NCBI RefSeq assembly: GCF_000702585.1
Contig: NZ_JNIQ01000001.1
Span: 935,001 to 999,000 of the forward strand
Source of the DNA: Exiguobacterium aurantiacum DSM 6208
GTDB lineage: Bacteria > Bacillota > Bacilli > Exiguobacteriales > Exiguobacteriaceae
Reading direction: 5' to 3'
Length of the DNA: 64,000 nucleotides
A model generated the notes under the pieces. It was not told the origin of the DNA, did not search any database, and saw nothing but the letters and a program-made list of their open reading frames with translations. The position numbers were made by a program, and so were the translations under genes. Below, one piece after another: positions 34,412-41,997 of the stretch (positions are counted from its first letter, which is position 1; each line of letters starts with the position of its first letter).

Positions 34412-35122
34412 TTAGCGCCATTTGTTGAAGAAGTTGTGCGGATTTTTGATGCCGTGTAGCGTCCGGAACTCATAGCCGCGCTTTTTCGAGTGGCGCAAGA
34501 TATAGTCGAGCGCGGTCGGGGTGATCGAGTGGTCGTGCGTCAAGATGATCGAGGCGACATTCGCTCGGTAGTTCGCGTTCAATCGGGCGAACACTTGGTT
34601 TTGGACGCGGCGATTGTCTTTCTTGTAGCGGTAGTCGAGACTGTCGACGTTCCAGTCCCACATTTGGAAGCCGGCCCTCGTCATCGCTTGCCGATGCGCC
34701 GATGTCATGTACGGGTCGCTTCCATATGGGGTGCGGACGATGTTCGTCTTGACGCCTGTCACTTGGAGCACGAGCTTCTGTACTTGTTGCATCTCACGCA
34801 CGGCCGTCGTCGGCGTCCGGTAAAACTTGTGCCGGTCGTGCGTCATGCCGTGAAGCGCGATGAGGTGACCTTCGGCGACGATTCGACGAAGCATTTTCTC
34901 GTTGCCTTTGATGTTGTTGCCGAGGATGAAAAACGTGGCTTTGACCTTGTGTTTCTTCAACACGTCGAGCAGTGCGCCCGTCTGACGGTGTGGACCATCG
35001 TCAAACGTCAAATAGATGAGACTGCGGTCGTTATACGCTTTCGGACTCGATGCGGCGGCTTGTGACAATGGGCTGATCAACAGACAAGCTAACACGAGCA
35101 ACAGAAAACTCTTCTTCATCAT
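34412..35122 (-). CDS. Secreted polysaccharide deacetylase (NodB domain), copy 2
   Basis: A 236-residue CE4 enzyme with signal peptide (FLLLVLACLLISPLSQAAA). Motifs in order are LTFDDGPHRQ, HGMTHDRHKFY, RTPYGSDPY, WDWNVDSLDY and IILTHDHS, so the metal-binding Asp-His-His set and catalytic residues are present. It should remove acetyl groups from peptidoglycan or a surface polysaccharide. AAGGAGGGCCAAT stands before the ATG. It is a close paralogue of 22476-23204, sharing KATFFILG, NIxRxPYGS and the C-terminal NFFNKW pattern. Confidence 0.9.
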   Translation of the reverse strand: MMKKSFLLLVLACLLISPLSQAAASSPKAYNDRSLIYLTFDDGPHRQTGALLDVLKKHKVKATFFILGNNIKGNEKMLRRIVAEGHLIALHGMTHDRHKFYRTPTTAVREMQQVQKLVLQVTGVKTNIVRTPYGSDPYMTSAHRQAMTRAGFQMWDWNVDSLDYRYKKDNRRVQNQVFARLNANYRANVASIILTHDHSITPTALDYILRHSKKRGYEFRTLHGIKNPHNFFNKWR

Positions 35123-35210
35123 ATTGGCCCTCCTTACAAGTGAACGAAGGGGGTGGACGGTGCCGATGTAAACATATGGTACCCTTTACCCGATTGAGAT
35201 ATCGGCAATC

Positions 35211-35248
35211 AAAAACCGCCATCGAATCGTTCGATGGCGGTTAGTTTT
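35211..35248 (-). terminator. Terminator of the GntR-family gene
   Basis: AACCGCCATCGA-ATCGT-TCGATGGCGGTT; on minus it is followed by TTTTTG. Confidence 0.85.
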
Positions 35249-35257
35249 TGGCCTCGT

Positions 35258-35977
35258 TCAGCGTCTCCGTCCGGCACGGATGATAAAACGATATTCCTCG
35301 CTCTTGAAATACGTCTCGGTGAACTCGAAACGGCTGCCGTCCATAAGGAACGAGTAGAGCTGGACTTTGAGCACGGGTGTCCGTTCGCTCACCCCGAGCA
35401 TCTCGGCGATATCTTTTGATGGGAGCACCGGGATGAATTCTTGGACGCTGTCCGCGATTTTGAGTCCTTTCACGTCTTCGATATAAGCGTACTTCGACTG
35501 CGTCATCACTTCATACGTCAAGTCGGGGAAGAGTTTGAGCGGAAGGTACGTGTCCTCGACGATGAGCGGCTCGCCGTCGGCGAACCGTTGCCGTCGCACG
35601 TAAAAGACGAGGTCACCTTCTTCGAGTTCGAGTGCTTCCCGGACTTTCTCACTCGGTGGCTGCAAGGTGAACGTGAGCACTTTGTTCGTCACATCTTTCC
35701 CTTCACGCCTCATATCTTCGGTAAAACTTTTCAGCTCATACATATTGTGCTCGATCTTTTCGGACTGGACGTACGTGCCGCTCCCTTGGCGCTTCCACAA
35801 TAGTCCTTCCTCTTGGAGAAGTTTGACCGCCTGACGGACGGTGACCCGGCTGACGCCGAACTCTTCGACGAGCTGTGCCTCGGTCGGGATTGCCTCGCCG
35901 GGCGCCCACGTGCCGGACTCGATGAACGCACGCATTCGTTGCGCGACTTGCTGATAAAGCGGTGACTTTGCTTTCAT
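35258..35977 (-). CDS. GntR/HutC-family regulator of the alpha-glucoside cluster
   Basis: A 239-residue repressor with an N-terminal winged helix (PLYQQVAQRMRAFIESGTW, then EAIPTEAQLVEEFGVSRVTVRQAVKLL) and a UTRA effector domain from about residue 80 (EEGDLVFYVRRQRFADGEP, VEDTYLPLKLFPDL). The ATG at 35977 has GGAGGGTCCACC upstream. It diverges from the glvA-like gene, so it most likely controls that gene and the PTS in response to a phosphorylated disaccharide, as TreR does for trehalose. B. subtilis uses an RpiR-type activator (GlvR) for the equivalent genes, so the regulator has been exchanged. Confidence 0.9.
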   Translation of the reverse strand: MKAKSPLYQQVAQRMRAFIESGTWAPGEAIPTEAQLVEEFGVSRVTVRQAVKLLQEEGLLWKRQGSGTYVQSEKIEHNMYELKSFTEDMRREGKDVTNKVLTFTLQPPSEKVREALELEEGDLVFYVRRQRFADGEPLIVEDTYLPLKLFPDLTYEVMTQSKYAYIEDVKGLKIADSVQEFIPVLPSKDIAEMLGVSERTPVLKVQLYSFLMDGSRFEFTETYFKSEEYRFIIRAGRRR

Positions 35978-36048
35978 GGTGGACCCTCCGATGCGACTTG
36001 GATTCATACGTTCAGTATACACGAAATAAAATGTTTTCAAAATTAGTG

Positions 36049-36077
36049 TTGACGATTAAGATAATATGTATTAAATT
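36049..36077 (+). promoter_or_regulatory. Promoter region of the glvA-like gene
   Basis: TTGACG (36049-36054), 17 bases, TAAATT (36072-36077). The motif ATATGTATT occurs twice near it (36064 and 36096) and may be bound by the GntR-family protein; no clear palindrome was found. Confidence 0.45.
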
Positions 36078-36122
36078 TGTATTGTAATCAATAAGATATG
36101 TATTTGAAAGGGGAACGCACAC

Positions 36123-37472
36123 ATGAAACAAGGACAACGCCTCGTCGTCGTAGGTGGCGGCAGCACGTACACGATCGGTATGATCATGAGTTTGATTGAA
36201 GAGAAGGCTCACTTCCCACTACGTTCAATCACGTTTTACGATACGGACGGTGACCGCCAAGAGCGCGTCGCCAAAGCGACTGAGGTCATCTTGCGTGAGC
36301 ATTATCCAGAGCTCGAGCTGTTCGAATATACGACGGACAAAGAGTACGCCTTCCGCGATAAAGATTTCTTCTTCGTCCAAATTCGGACGGGCGGTTTGGA
36401 AATGCGCGAAAAAGATGAGCAGATTCCGCTCCGTCACGGCGTGGTTGGACAAGAGACGTGTGGACCGGGCGGGATGTCGTATGGGATGCGCTCGATCGGG
36501 GACATGATTGATCTCGTCGCCGACATCCGTCAAGGTTCACCGGACGGTTGGATTTTGAACTATACGAACCCGGCCGCCATCGTCGCCGAGGCGTTGAAGC
36601 GTGCCTACCCGAACGATAAAAAGGTTTTGAACATCTGTGACATGCCAGCCGCGATCATGGTCAGTTACGCGAAGATTCTCGGCAAAGAGATTTGGGACCT
36701 CGTGCCAGAGTACTTCGGACTCAACCACTTCGGTTGGTTTACAGGCATTTATGACAAAGAAGGCAATGAGCTGACAGAAGACATCAAGCGCGCCATCTTG
36801 GAGGACGGGTTCATCCCGGAAGACTCGGAGATCGCCAACGATCCGTCTTGGATCAAGACGTTCAAACAAGTCGAGAAGATGCTCACCGACTTCCCGGAAT
36901 ACTTGCCGAACACGTATCTCCAGTACTACTTGTATCCGTCGGACATGGCGGAGAAGGAAGACGTGGAAAACACGCGGGCCCGTCAAGTCATCAACGGCCG
37001 CCAACAGCGCGTCTTCTCGATGTGCGATCAAATCATCGCCGACGACTCGCTCGAGAACGCGCATCTTGAAGTCGATATTCACGGCTGCTACATGATCCGC
37101 GTCGCGGCGTCCCTTGCCTACAACAACGGCGACATCTTCATCGTCATGGTGAAGAACGACGGCATCATCGCCAACTTGCCGGACGATGCGATGGTCGAAG
37201 TGCCGGCGATGCTGACGAACCGAGGGCCAAAGCCGTTCGCGGTCGGGCACATCCCACGCTTCTATAAAGGGATGATTGAAGGACAACTCGCTTACGAACA
37301 GCTCGTCGTCGATGCCTACTTCGAGAACAGCTATGAGAAAGCGCTCCAAGCACTGACGCTCAACCGGACCGTCGTCGACGCGCCGGTCGCCCGTCAAATC
37401 CTTGACGATTTGATTAACGAGAACGAAAACTATTGGCCGGCGCTCAAACAACGTGAGACGGTCGCACGCTAA
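36123..37472 (+). CDS. glvA: 6-phospho-alpha-glucosidase (GH4, GlvA-like)
   Basis: A 449-residue NAD- and Mn-dependent GH4 enzyme that hydrolyses maltose 6-phosphate and related phosphorylated alpha-glucosides in the cytoplasm. The Rossmann start LVVVGGGSTYTIGM binds NAD. VVGQETCGPGGMSYGMRSIG is nearly identical to the B. subtilis GlvA block. The signature NICDMP near residue 173 contains the Cys metal ligand, and its CDMP form marks alpha- rather than beta-specific members; LNHFGWF supplies the metal-binding His. AAAGGGGAACGCACAC precedes the ATG. It is followed by the PTS transporter that would deliver its substrate. Confidence 0.92.
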   Translation: MKQGQRLVVVGGGSTYTIGMIMSLIEEKAHFPLRSITFYDTDGDRQERVAKATEVILREHYPELELFEYTTDKEYAFRDKDFFFVQIRTGGLEMREKDEQIPLRHGVVGQETCGPGGMSYGMRSIGDMIDLVADIRQGSPDGWILNYTNPAAIVAEALKRAYPNDKKVLNICDMPAAIMVSYAKILGKEIWDLVPEYFGLNHFGWFTGIYDKEGNELTEDIKRAILEDGFIPEDSEIANDPSWIKTFKQVEKMLTDFPEYLPNTYLQYYLYPSDMAEKEDVENTRARQVINGRQQRVFSMCDQIIADDSLENAHLEVDIHGCYMIRVAASLAYNNGDIFIVMVKNDGIIANLPDDAMVEVPAMLTNRGPKPFAVGHIPRFYKGMIEGQLAYEQLVVDAYFENSYEKALQALTLNRTVVDAPVARQILDDLINENENYWPALKQRETVAR

Positions 37473-37512
37473 AGACGAAGGGGAGTTATTCCCCTTTGTT
37501 CGTTTTGTGAAT

Positions 37513-37526
37513 TGATAACGCTTACA
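37513..37526 (+). promoter_or_regulatory. CRE (CcpA site) between glvA and the PTS gene
   Basis: TGATAACGCTTACA matches the consensus TGWNANCGNTNWCA at every fixed position. It lies inside the operon, just before the PTS start, where CcpA would act as a roadblock to transcription when preferred sugars are present. Confidence 0.85.
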
Positions 37527-37527
37527 C

Positions 37528-39096
37528 ATGAGGAGTGAATCAAATGAGTCAATGGTTCGGGTATTTCAAAAATTCGGGAAGGCGCTCATGGTACCAGTCG
37601 CGCTCTTGCCGGCGGCCGGTATTTTACTTGGTCTCGGCGCGGCGCTAACAGGTCCGCTTGCAGAAAGTTGGACGTTTTTACAGAACGGGACGGTCGAAGC
37701 AATCAGTGCCGGGATGCTTCAAATTGGTTTGAGTATCTTCGCCAACTTGCCAATCATCTTTGCGATTGGCGTCGCGGTTGGTCTTTCCGGCGGGTCGGGA
37801 ATTGCGGCACTTGCCGCACTCGTCGGCTACGTCATAATGAACACGACGATCTCGATTGCCCTTGGGATCACACCGGAAATGGCGGCTGAGAGCGGGGAAT
37901 ACGGCATGTTGCTCGGCATCCCGTCACTTGAGACGGGCGTGCTCGGCGGAATCGCGGTCGGCTTGCTCGCCGTCTGGGTGTACAAGAAGTTCCATACGTT
38001 CAATCCGCCCGAGATGCTCGGATTCTTCGCCGGAGATCGCTCGGTCGGGATCGTCATGGTCTTCTTCTCGATCATACTCGGCTTTGTCATGATGCTCGTC
38101 TGGCCACCGATTCAGTCTGGGCTCACGGCGATGGCGAACGTCATCGCGAGCGACGCGACGAATCCGGCCTACGTCGGCCTATACGGGATGCTCGAACGGC
38201 TGTTGATTCCGACCGGACTGCATCACATTTGGTATGCCCCGTTCTTATGGACATCACTCGGGGGTACGGCGACAGTCGGCGGCTCGATCGTGAGCGGGGA
38301 TCAATATATTTTCCTCGCCCAAATCGCCGAAGGTGTCGACGTCACGGCCGGTCGTTTCATGGCCGGGAAATTCCCAATCGTCATGTTCGGCCTCCTCGGT
38401 GCGGCGTTCGCCATGTACCGTCAGGCAGACCCGGACAAGCGCCCGGTCGTCCGTGGTCTGTTGCTTGCTGCGGGAGGGACGGCGTTCTTGACCGGGATCA
38501 CGGAACCGATTGAGTTCACGTTCTTATTCATCGCACCACTCCTTTACGTCGTACACAGCGTGTTGACGGGAGTGTCGTTCGCACTCATGTACGCACTAGA
38601 CGCCCATATCGGTTGGGCCGGCGGTTCGGGATTGATTGACTACGTCTTGGTGAACGTGTTGCCAGGGACGCCACGTTGGTGGATGAACCTCGTCGTCGGG
38701 GCAGGTTTCTTCCTCGTCTATTACGGCATCTTCACGTTCGCGATTAAAAAATGGAACTTGGCGACGCCAGGCCGGGGTGGACAAGAGACGAAACTGTTCA
38801 CTCGGAAAGACTACAATGACAAGAAAGCAGGAAAGACGTCGATTCAGACGACGGCGCTCGCCATCCAAGAGGCGCTCGGCGGCCGGGAGAACATCGTCGA
38901 CATCGACGCGTGCTTCACTCGGCTTCGCGTCGAATTGAAAGACGTGTCAAAAATCGATGAGGACGAGTTAAAGGCGCTCGGCGCGGCCGGGGTCGTCAAA
39001 GTGAAAAATAACATTCAGGCCATCTTCGGGGGACGCTCAGACTTGTATAAGAATGAGTTGCTGAAACTGCATAAAGAGATGGATCAAGCGAATTGA
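37528..39096 (+). CDS. PTS EIICB transporter, glucose/maltose superfamily (alpha-glucoside)
   Basis: A sugar-phosphorylating permease of about 515 residues. The EIIC domain (from FGKALMVPVALLPAAGILLG to about residue 410) has ten or so membrane helices and the GITEPIEFTFLF loop that contains the substrate-binding Glu. The C-terminal EIIB domain has its phosphorylation Cys in VDIDACFTRLRVEL. No EIIA domain, so a separate EIIA is needed. The start is a problem: the only well-placed ATG (37544, AGGAG eight bases before) is in another frame, reading MSQWFGYFKNS. The given start at 37528 has no ribosome site. A one-base loss in the CAAAAA run near 37567 would explain this. Confidence 0.85.
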   Translation: MRSESNESMVRVFQKFGKALMVPVALLPAAGILLGLGAALTGPLAESWTFLQNGTVEAISAGMLQIGLSIFANLPIIFAIGVAVGLSGGSGIAALAALVGYVIMNTTISIALGITPEMAAESGEYGMLLGIPSLETGVLGGIAVGLLAVWVYKKFHTFNPPEMLGFFAGDRSVGIVMVFFSIILGFVMMLVWPPIQSGLTAMANVIASDATNPAYVGLYGMLERLLIPTGLHHIWYAPFLWTSLGGTATVGGSIVSGDQYIFLAQIAEGVDVTAGRFMAGKFPIVMFGLLGAAFAMYRQADPDKRPVVRGLLLAAGGTAFLTGITEPIEFTFLFIAPLLYVVHSVLTGVSFALMYALDAHIGWAGGSGLIDYVLVNVLPGTPRWWMNLVVGAGFFLVYYGIFTFAIKKWNLATPGRGGQETKLFTRKDYNDKKAGKTSIQTTALAIQEALGGRENIVDIDACFTRLRVELKDVSKIDEDELKALGAAGVVKVKNNIQAIFGGRSDLYKNELLKLHKEMDQAN

Positions 39097-39098
39097 AC

Positions 39099-39133
39099 AA
39101 AGAGCCTAACCGGTATGCGGTTGGGCTCTTTGT
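39099..39133 (+). terminator. Terminator of the alpha-glucoside operon
   Basis: AAAGAGCCTAACCG-GTATG-CGGTTGGGCTCTTT (one G-U pair) with T-rich tail. Confidence 0.85.
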
Positions 39134-39143
39134 GTGGAGTAGG

Positions 39144-39251
39144 TTAATCCAAAACAGACGAGGTACGGCAAAATTGGATGACGTTGATGAGCGTCGAGAC
39201 GATGAGACCGATGGCAAACGACAACGTGATGACGCCGATGCCTTGCTCAAA
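39144..39251 (-). pseudogene. Remnant of a membrane protein gene
   Basis: On minus, an open stretch of 35 codons without a start reads EQGIGVITLSFAIGLIVSTL, then INVIQF and a short polar end. The hydrophobic pattern and the third-base GC preference resemble coding sequence, but a stop codon lies immediately upstream and no start or ribosome site exists. It looks like the C-terminal relic of a lost transporter or channel gene. The family cannot be named from so little. Confidence 0.3.
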
Positions 39252-39374
39252 TTACTTTCAATCATATGAGCCGAAGGATTCATCCTCTGCAAAGTGTTAG
39301 TTCCTGTTTCAAGTATGCCTTATACTGATTTGGGTATAATTATGGATATAAATCATCGAATGGGGGAGAGAAAC

Positions 39375-39605
39375 ATGGCGACAATCACTTTTGAAAGAGC
39401 GCAGAAAAACTTGAAAGAAATTCTTAATCGAGTGCATGAAAATAGTGAAACGATTACCATCGTCCCAAAGAATGGTCACAATACCGTCATCATGCCCGAG
39501 CAAGAATACAATCAACTGATAGAGACGATGTATCTGCTACAGAGCCCTAAAAATGCCGAACGGCTCCTTGAGTCAGTTCGTCAGCTTCAACAAAAATCGA
39601 CCTAA
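39375..39605 (+). CDS. YefM/Phd family antitoxin, no toxin gene beside it
   Basis: A 76-residue protein, MATITFERAQKNLKEILNRV, then TITIVPKNGHNTVIMPEQEYNQLIETMYLL, which is the Phd/YefM DNA-binding fold (N-terminal beta-alpha swapped dimer, with the EYN segment). The C-terminal tail SPKNAERLLESVRQL is the part that normally wraps the YoeB toxin. GGGGGAG lies six bases before the ATG. No YoeB or RelE gene follows; a terminator starts at the stop codon. Base composition is AT-richer than neighbours, suggesting acquisition. Confidence 0.85.
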   Translation: MATITFERAQKNLKEILNRVHENSETITIVPKNGHNTVIMPEQEYNQLIETMYLLQSPKNAERLLESVRQLQQKST

Positions 39606-39643
39606 AATGGACTCACACCTATCCCGGTATGAGTCCATTTTCA
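39603..39643. terminator. Bidirectional terminator
   Basis: AAAATGGACTCA and TGAGTCCATTTT form a stem with inner CACC/GGTA bases; shared by yefM-like and the convergent WYL regulator gene. Confidence 0.8.
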
Positions 39644-40531
39644 TTTGTATAACTCCCACAACTTGCTTGCCTGCTCCCGCATCATCTCCCGTAGTTCAAT
39701 CGGCTCGACGACCTCGACTTCCGCTCCGGCGGCGAGCAATTGCCGCGAAAAGAACGGAAGCTCAGCTTCCGGCACGTCCCACTCATTCTTTTCGGCGATA
39801 CCGGGTAATACGTCTTCAAGCAGACGGCGGCCGAGCGGCGTGAGATCGAGCCGAACGGTCACACCGGTTCGTTCATCACTCGCCTCGAGGAGCGTCTCCA
39901 AATCGCCCGCCTCGAACGTCTCTTCAAGCAACTGGACTGATTCGATGCGGTCAATCCGATATTGGCGTAGCCCGTACGCTGACAAACCATACACATACCA
40001 CTTTAAATCGAGGAGCGCCATGCCGACCGGGGCGATCGTGAACGTACGTGATCCTTTCGTCGTCGCGTACGTCAGCTCGATTTTTTGTCTTCGTTCGACC
40101 GCCTGAAACACGTCTTTCGTGAACGGGGCAGGTGGTGCGGTCTTGTTCCCGAGCCAGAGGATGTTTTTCTCGAGCCGAGCAATTTTCGTCTCAAGGTCGT
40201 GCGGCAATTCGTTCACATACCAGTCGGACAAAGTGTCTCGCATGTCCCCGAACGGCACATCGGGAATCTGTTCCATCCATTTGAGCGTGAGGTACAGCGC
40301 GATCGCTTCTTGCTCCCGGAGTTGAAGCGGGGGCAGTAACCGGTTCGGCAACATCTCATAGCCACCACCCGTGCCTGAAATACTCCAAATCGGATAGCCG
40401 AGTTCTTCGAGCGTCAGCATGTCGCGTTGAATCGTCCGGACCGAGGCACCCGTCTCAAGAGCGAGTTCGTCAGCAGTGAACCGTCGCCCCCGATTCAACA
40501 GCCGAATCAACTGCAAATGTCGTTTTTTCAT
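39641..40531 (-). CDS. WYL-domain transcriptional regulator (YafY type)
   Basis: A regulator of about 296 residues with an N-terminal HTH_11 (MKKRHLQLIRLLNRGRRFTA, then ASVRTIQRDMLTLEELGYPI) and a WYL ligand-binding domain (AIVNPVGM-like: TFTIAPVGMALLDLKWYVYGLSAYGLRQYRIDRI, key Trp-Tyr near residue 190), then a WCX extension. Starts are ambiguous among three in-frame ATGs; I prefer 40531, with GGGAATGGAT upstream, because family members begin MKK(S/R). It diverges from the dihydrofolate-reductase-like gene by about 75 bases and probably regulates it. Confidence 0.88.
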   Translation of the reverse strand: MKKRHLQLIRLLNRGRRFTADELALETGASVRTIQRDMLTLEELGYPIWSISGTGGGYEMLPNRLLPPLQLREQEAIALYLTLKWMEQIPDVPFGDMRDTLSDWYVNELPHDLETKIARLEKNILWLGNKTAPPAPFTKDVFQAVERRQKIELTYATTKGSRTFTIAPVGMALLDLKWYVYGLSAYGLRQYRIDRIESVQLLEETFEAGDLETLLEASDERTGVTVRLDLTPLGRRLLEDVLPGIAEKNEWDVPEAELPFFSRQLLAAGAEVEVVEPIELREMMREQASKLWELYK

Positions 40532-40606
40532 CTTATCCATTCCCGTCATGTTTTGTCGTGGTTCTCAAGTAAGCTGAACATATCACGAATGAAGGAGGAA
40601 CGCATC

Positions 40607-41128
40607 ATGGCAAACGTCGTCTTATATATCGCGACAAGTTTAGATGGAAAGATCACCCGCATGAACGACCAACTTGATTGGTTGTTCGAAGTCGAGGGGG
40701 AAGGGGACAACGGGTACGCCGGTTTCTATAAGACGGTCGGTGCCGTCATCATGGGGCGGAAGACGTATGAGGAAGTGCTCGTGCTCGAGCCGGACGGCTA
40801 TCCGTATAAGGACATCCCGAACTATATTTTGACGCGACATCCGGACCGGGAAGCCGAGTACGTCACGTTCACGGACGAGCCGATCGAACAGCTCATCGAA
40901 CGGTTGAAACAAGACATCGACGGAGATATATGGCTCGTCGGTGGAGGCGAGGTCGTCAAAGCAGCGATGGCGCACGACTTGATCGACCGTTATGAGATCG
41001 CCATCGCCCCGGTCGTATTAGGGGAAGGCATCCCGCTCTTCCCGGAAGGCACGCACGAGACGAAGTTGAGATTGACGAGCCAACGCGCGTCCGGACAGTT
41101 CGTCATGGTGACGTACGAGAAGGCATGA
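40607..41128 (+). CDS. Dihydrofolate reductase/RibD C-terminal family protein
   Basis: A 173-residue NADPH-dependent reductase-fold protein: MANVVLYIATSLDGKITR, AVIMGRKTYEEVL, DIWLVGGGEVVKAAMAHDLID and the APVVLGEGIPLFP block are typical of the YyaP/YwjB group. True DHFR or riboflavin-reductase activity is not established for this group. GGAGGAACGCATC stands before the ATG. Divergent from the WYL regulator gene, a pairing seen often for these families, so control by it is likely. Confidence 0.87.
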   Translation: MANVVLYIATSLDGKITRMNDQLDWLFEVEGEGDNGYAGFYKTVGAVIMGRKTYEEVLVLEPDGYPYKDIPNYILTRHPDREAEYVTFTDEPIEQLIERLKQDIDGDIWLVGGGEVVKAAMAHDLIDRYEIAIAPVVLGEGIPLFPEGTHETKLRLTSQRASGQFVMVTYEKA

Positions 41129-41186
41129 AAAATAGTCCATTACCGTAACGTTCGACTAACTCCACGTTATGGTGACAGACCAAAAG

Positions 41187-41444
41187 TTATAAAAATTCAA
41201 TTGCAAAAAGAGATACAAAGTAGAGAATCGGAAGGAAGGTAATGACTAAACCGATGACTCTAGTTGATTTTTTCAACTGCATGACGAGACCAATAAACCA
41301 TACCCCGAATAACAGTATCCAATAGTAGCTAGCCGCAGGTTGAGGTCCTTCTGCCATGCCACTTATCCCAAGAGCAACAATAGTGAGAGCGGTAACGATC
41401 AATCCCGTTATGATGTTCATTATAATCATCAACGTTTTATTCAA
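41187..41444 (-). CDS. Small membrane protein, 85 residues
   Basis: Three predicted membrane helices: MNKTLMIIMNIITGLIVTAL at the N-terminus, YYWILLFGVWFIGLVMQL, and VIGLVITFLPILYFVSLFAI. TTG start with AAGGGGG seven bases upstream. The gene follows another small membrane-protein gene by 55 bases on the same strand, and both are AT-richer than most of the window. No family recognised. Confidence 0.6.
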   Translation of the reverse strand: MNKTLMIIMNIITGLIVTALTIVALGISGMAEGPQPAASYYWILLFGVWFIGLVMQLKKSTRVIGLVITFLPILYFVSLFAIEFL

Positions 41445-41499
41445 TTTCTTTCCCCCTTCAATTTGATATATGTCTTGTAAGATGCTTTGGTTGGATCCC

Positions 41500-41781
41500 T
41501 CAAACGATTTCCTTTTCCTTTGTGAAAATGCCGACTAACAGTAGCGTGAGTCCAATGAAGAAAATAAAGGGGAAGATAAACCACATGATTAATCCTGCCC
41601 AACCATTTTGGACACTGATGGCATAGGAGAGTCCGATTGAAAAAGCTAATGCTGGCGAAATCGGAAGCATCAGAGCAATGCCCCATATTTTAAATTTCGA
41701 CTTTCTCGACTCTCCTGTGCTAAACCAATAAGCCACAAATGCACCTATACCTGCAATGATATATCCAACCGCAATGGCCAC
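41500..41781 (-). CDS. Small membrane protein, 93 residues
   Basis: Three hydrophobic segments: AIAVGYIIAGIGAFVAYWF, IALMLPISPALAFSIGLSYA and IMWFIFPFIFFIGLTLLLVGI, with a short charged loop ESRKSKFK and tail TKEKEIV. The ATG at 41781 has AGGTGG close upstream, and GAAAGGGG further away could serve a GTG six bases earlier. Forms an AT-rich pair with the preceding entry, possibly an operon. No family recognised. Confidence 0.6.
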   Translation of the reverse strand: MAIAVGYIIAGIGAFVAYWFSTGESRKSKFKIWGIALMLPISPALAFSIGLSYAISVQNGWAGLIMWFIFPFIFFIGLTLLLVGIFTKEKEIV

Positions 41782-41964
41782 CTAAATACCCCTTTCTCTT
41801 TAACTTATTGTGAAAATAAATGATTCTGAGATAAGCTACGACAACTTCAAACCTTTCGATATTTTCCATATATGTAATAAAATATCCTTTAATAATTCTA
41901 GTTATTCAGCAAATGATTGTACTCTGACGACGAATAGATTCTAGCACCTCCAACTGAATTCATT

Positions 41965-41996
41965 AAAAAGCCGAGCCCTCTAAGGACTCGGCTTAT
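41965..41996 (-). terminator. Terminator of the gluconokinase gene
   Basis: On minus, AAGCCGAGTCC-TTAGA-GGGCTCGGCTT then TTTAAT; 11-bp stem with one G-U. Confidence 0.85.
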
Positions 41997-41997
41997 C

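Noticed and set aside
35211-35248. The perfect hairpin as a riboswitch or repeat element
   Set aside because: It has the form of a plain terminator with T-run, placed at the end of the GntR-family gene.
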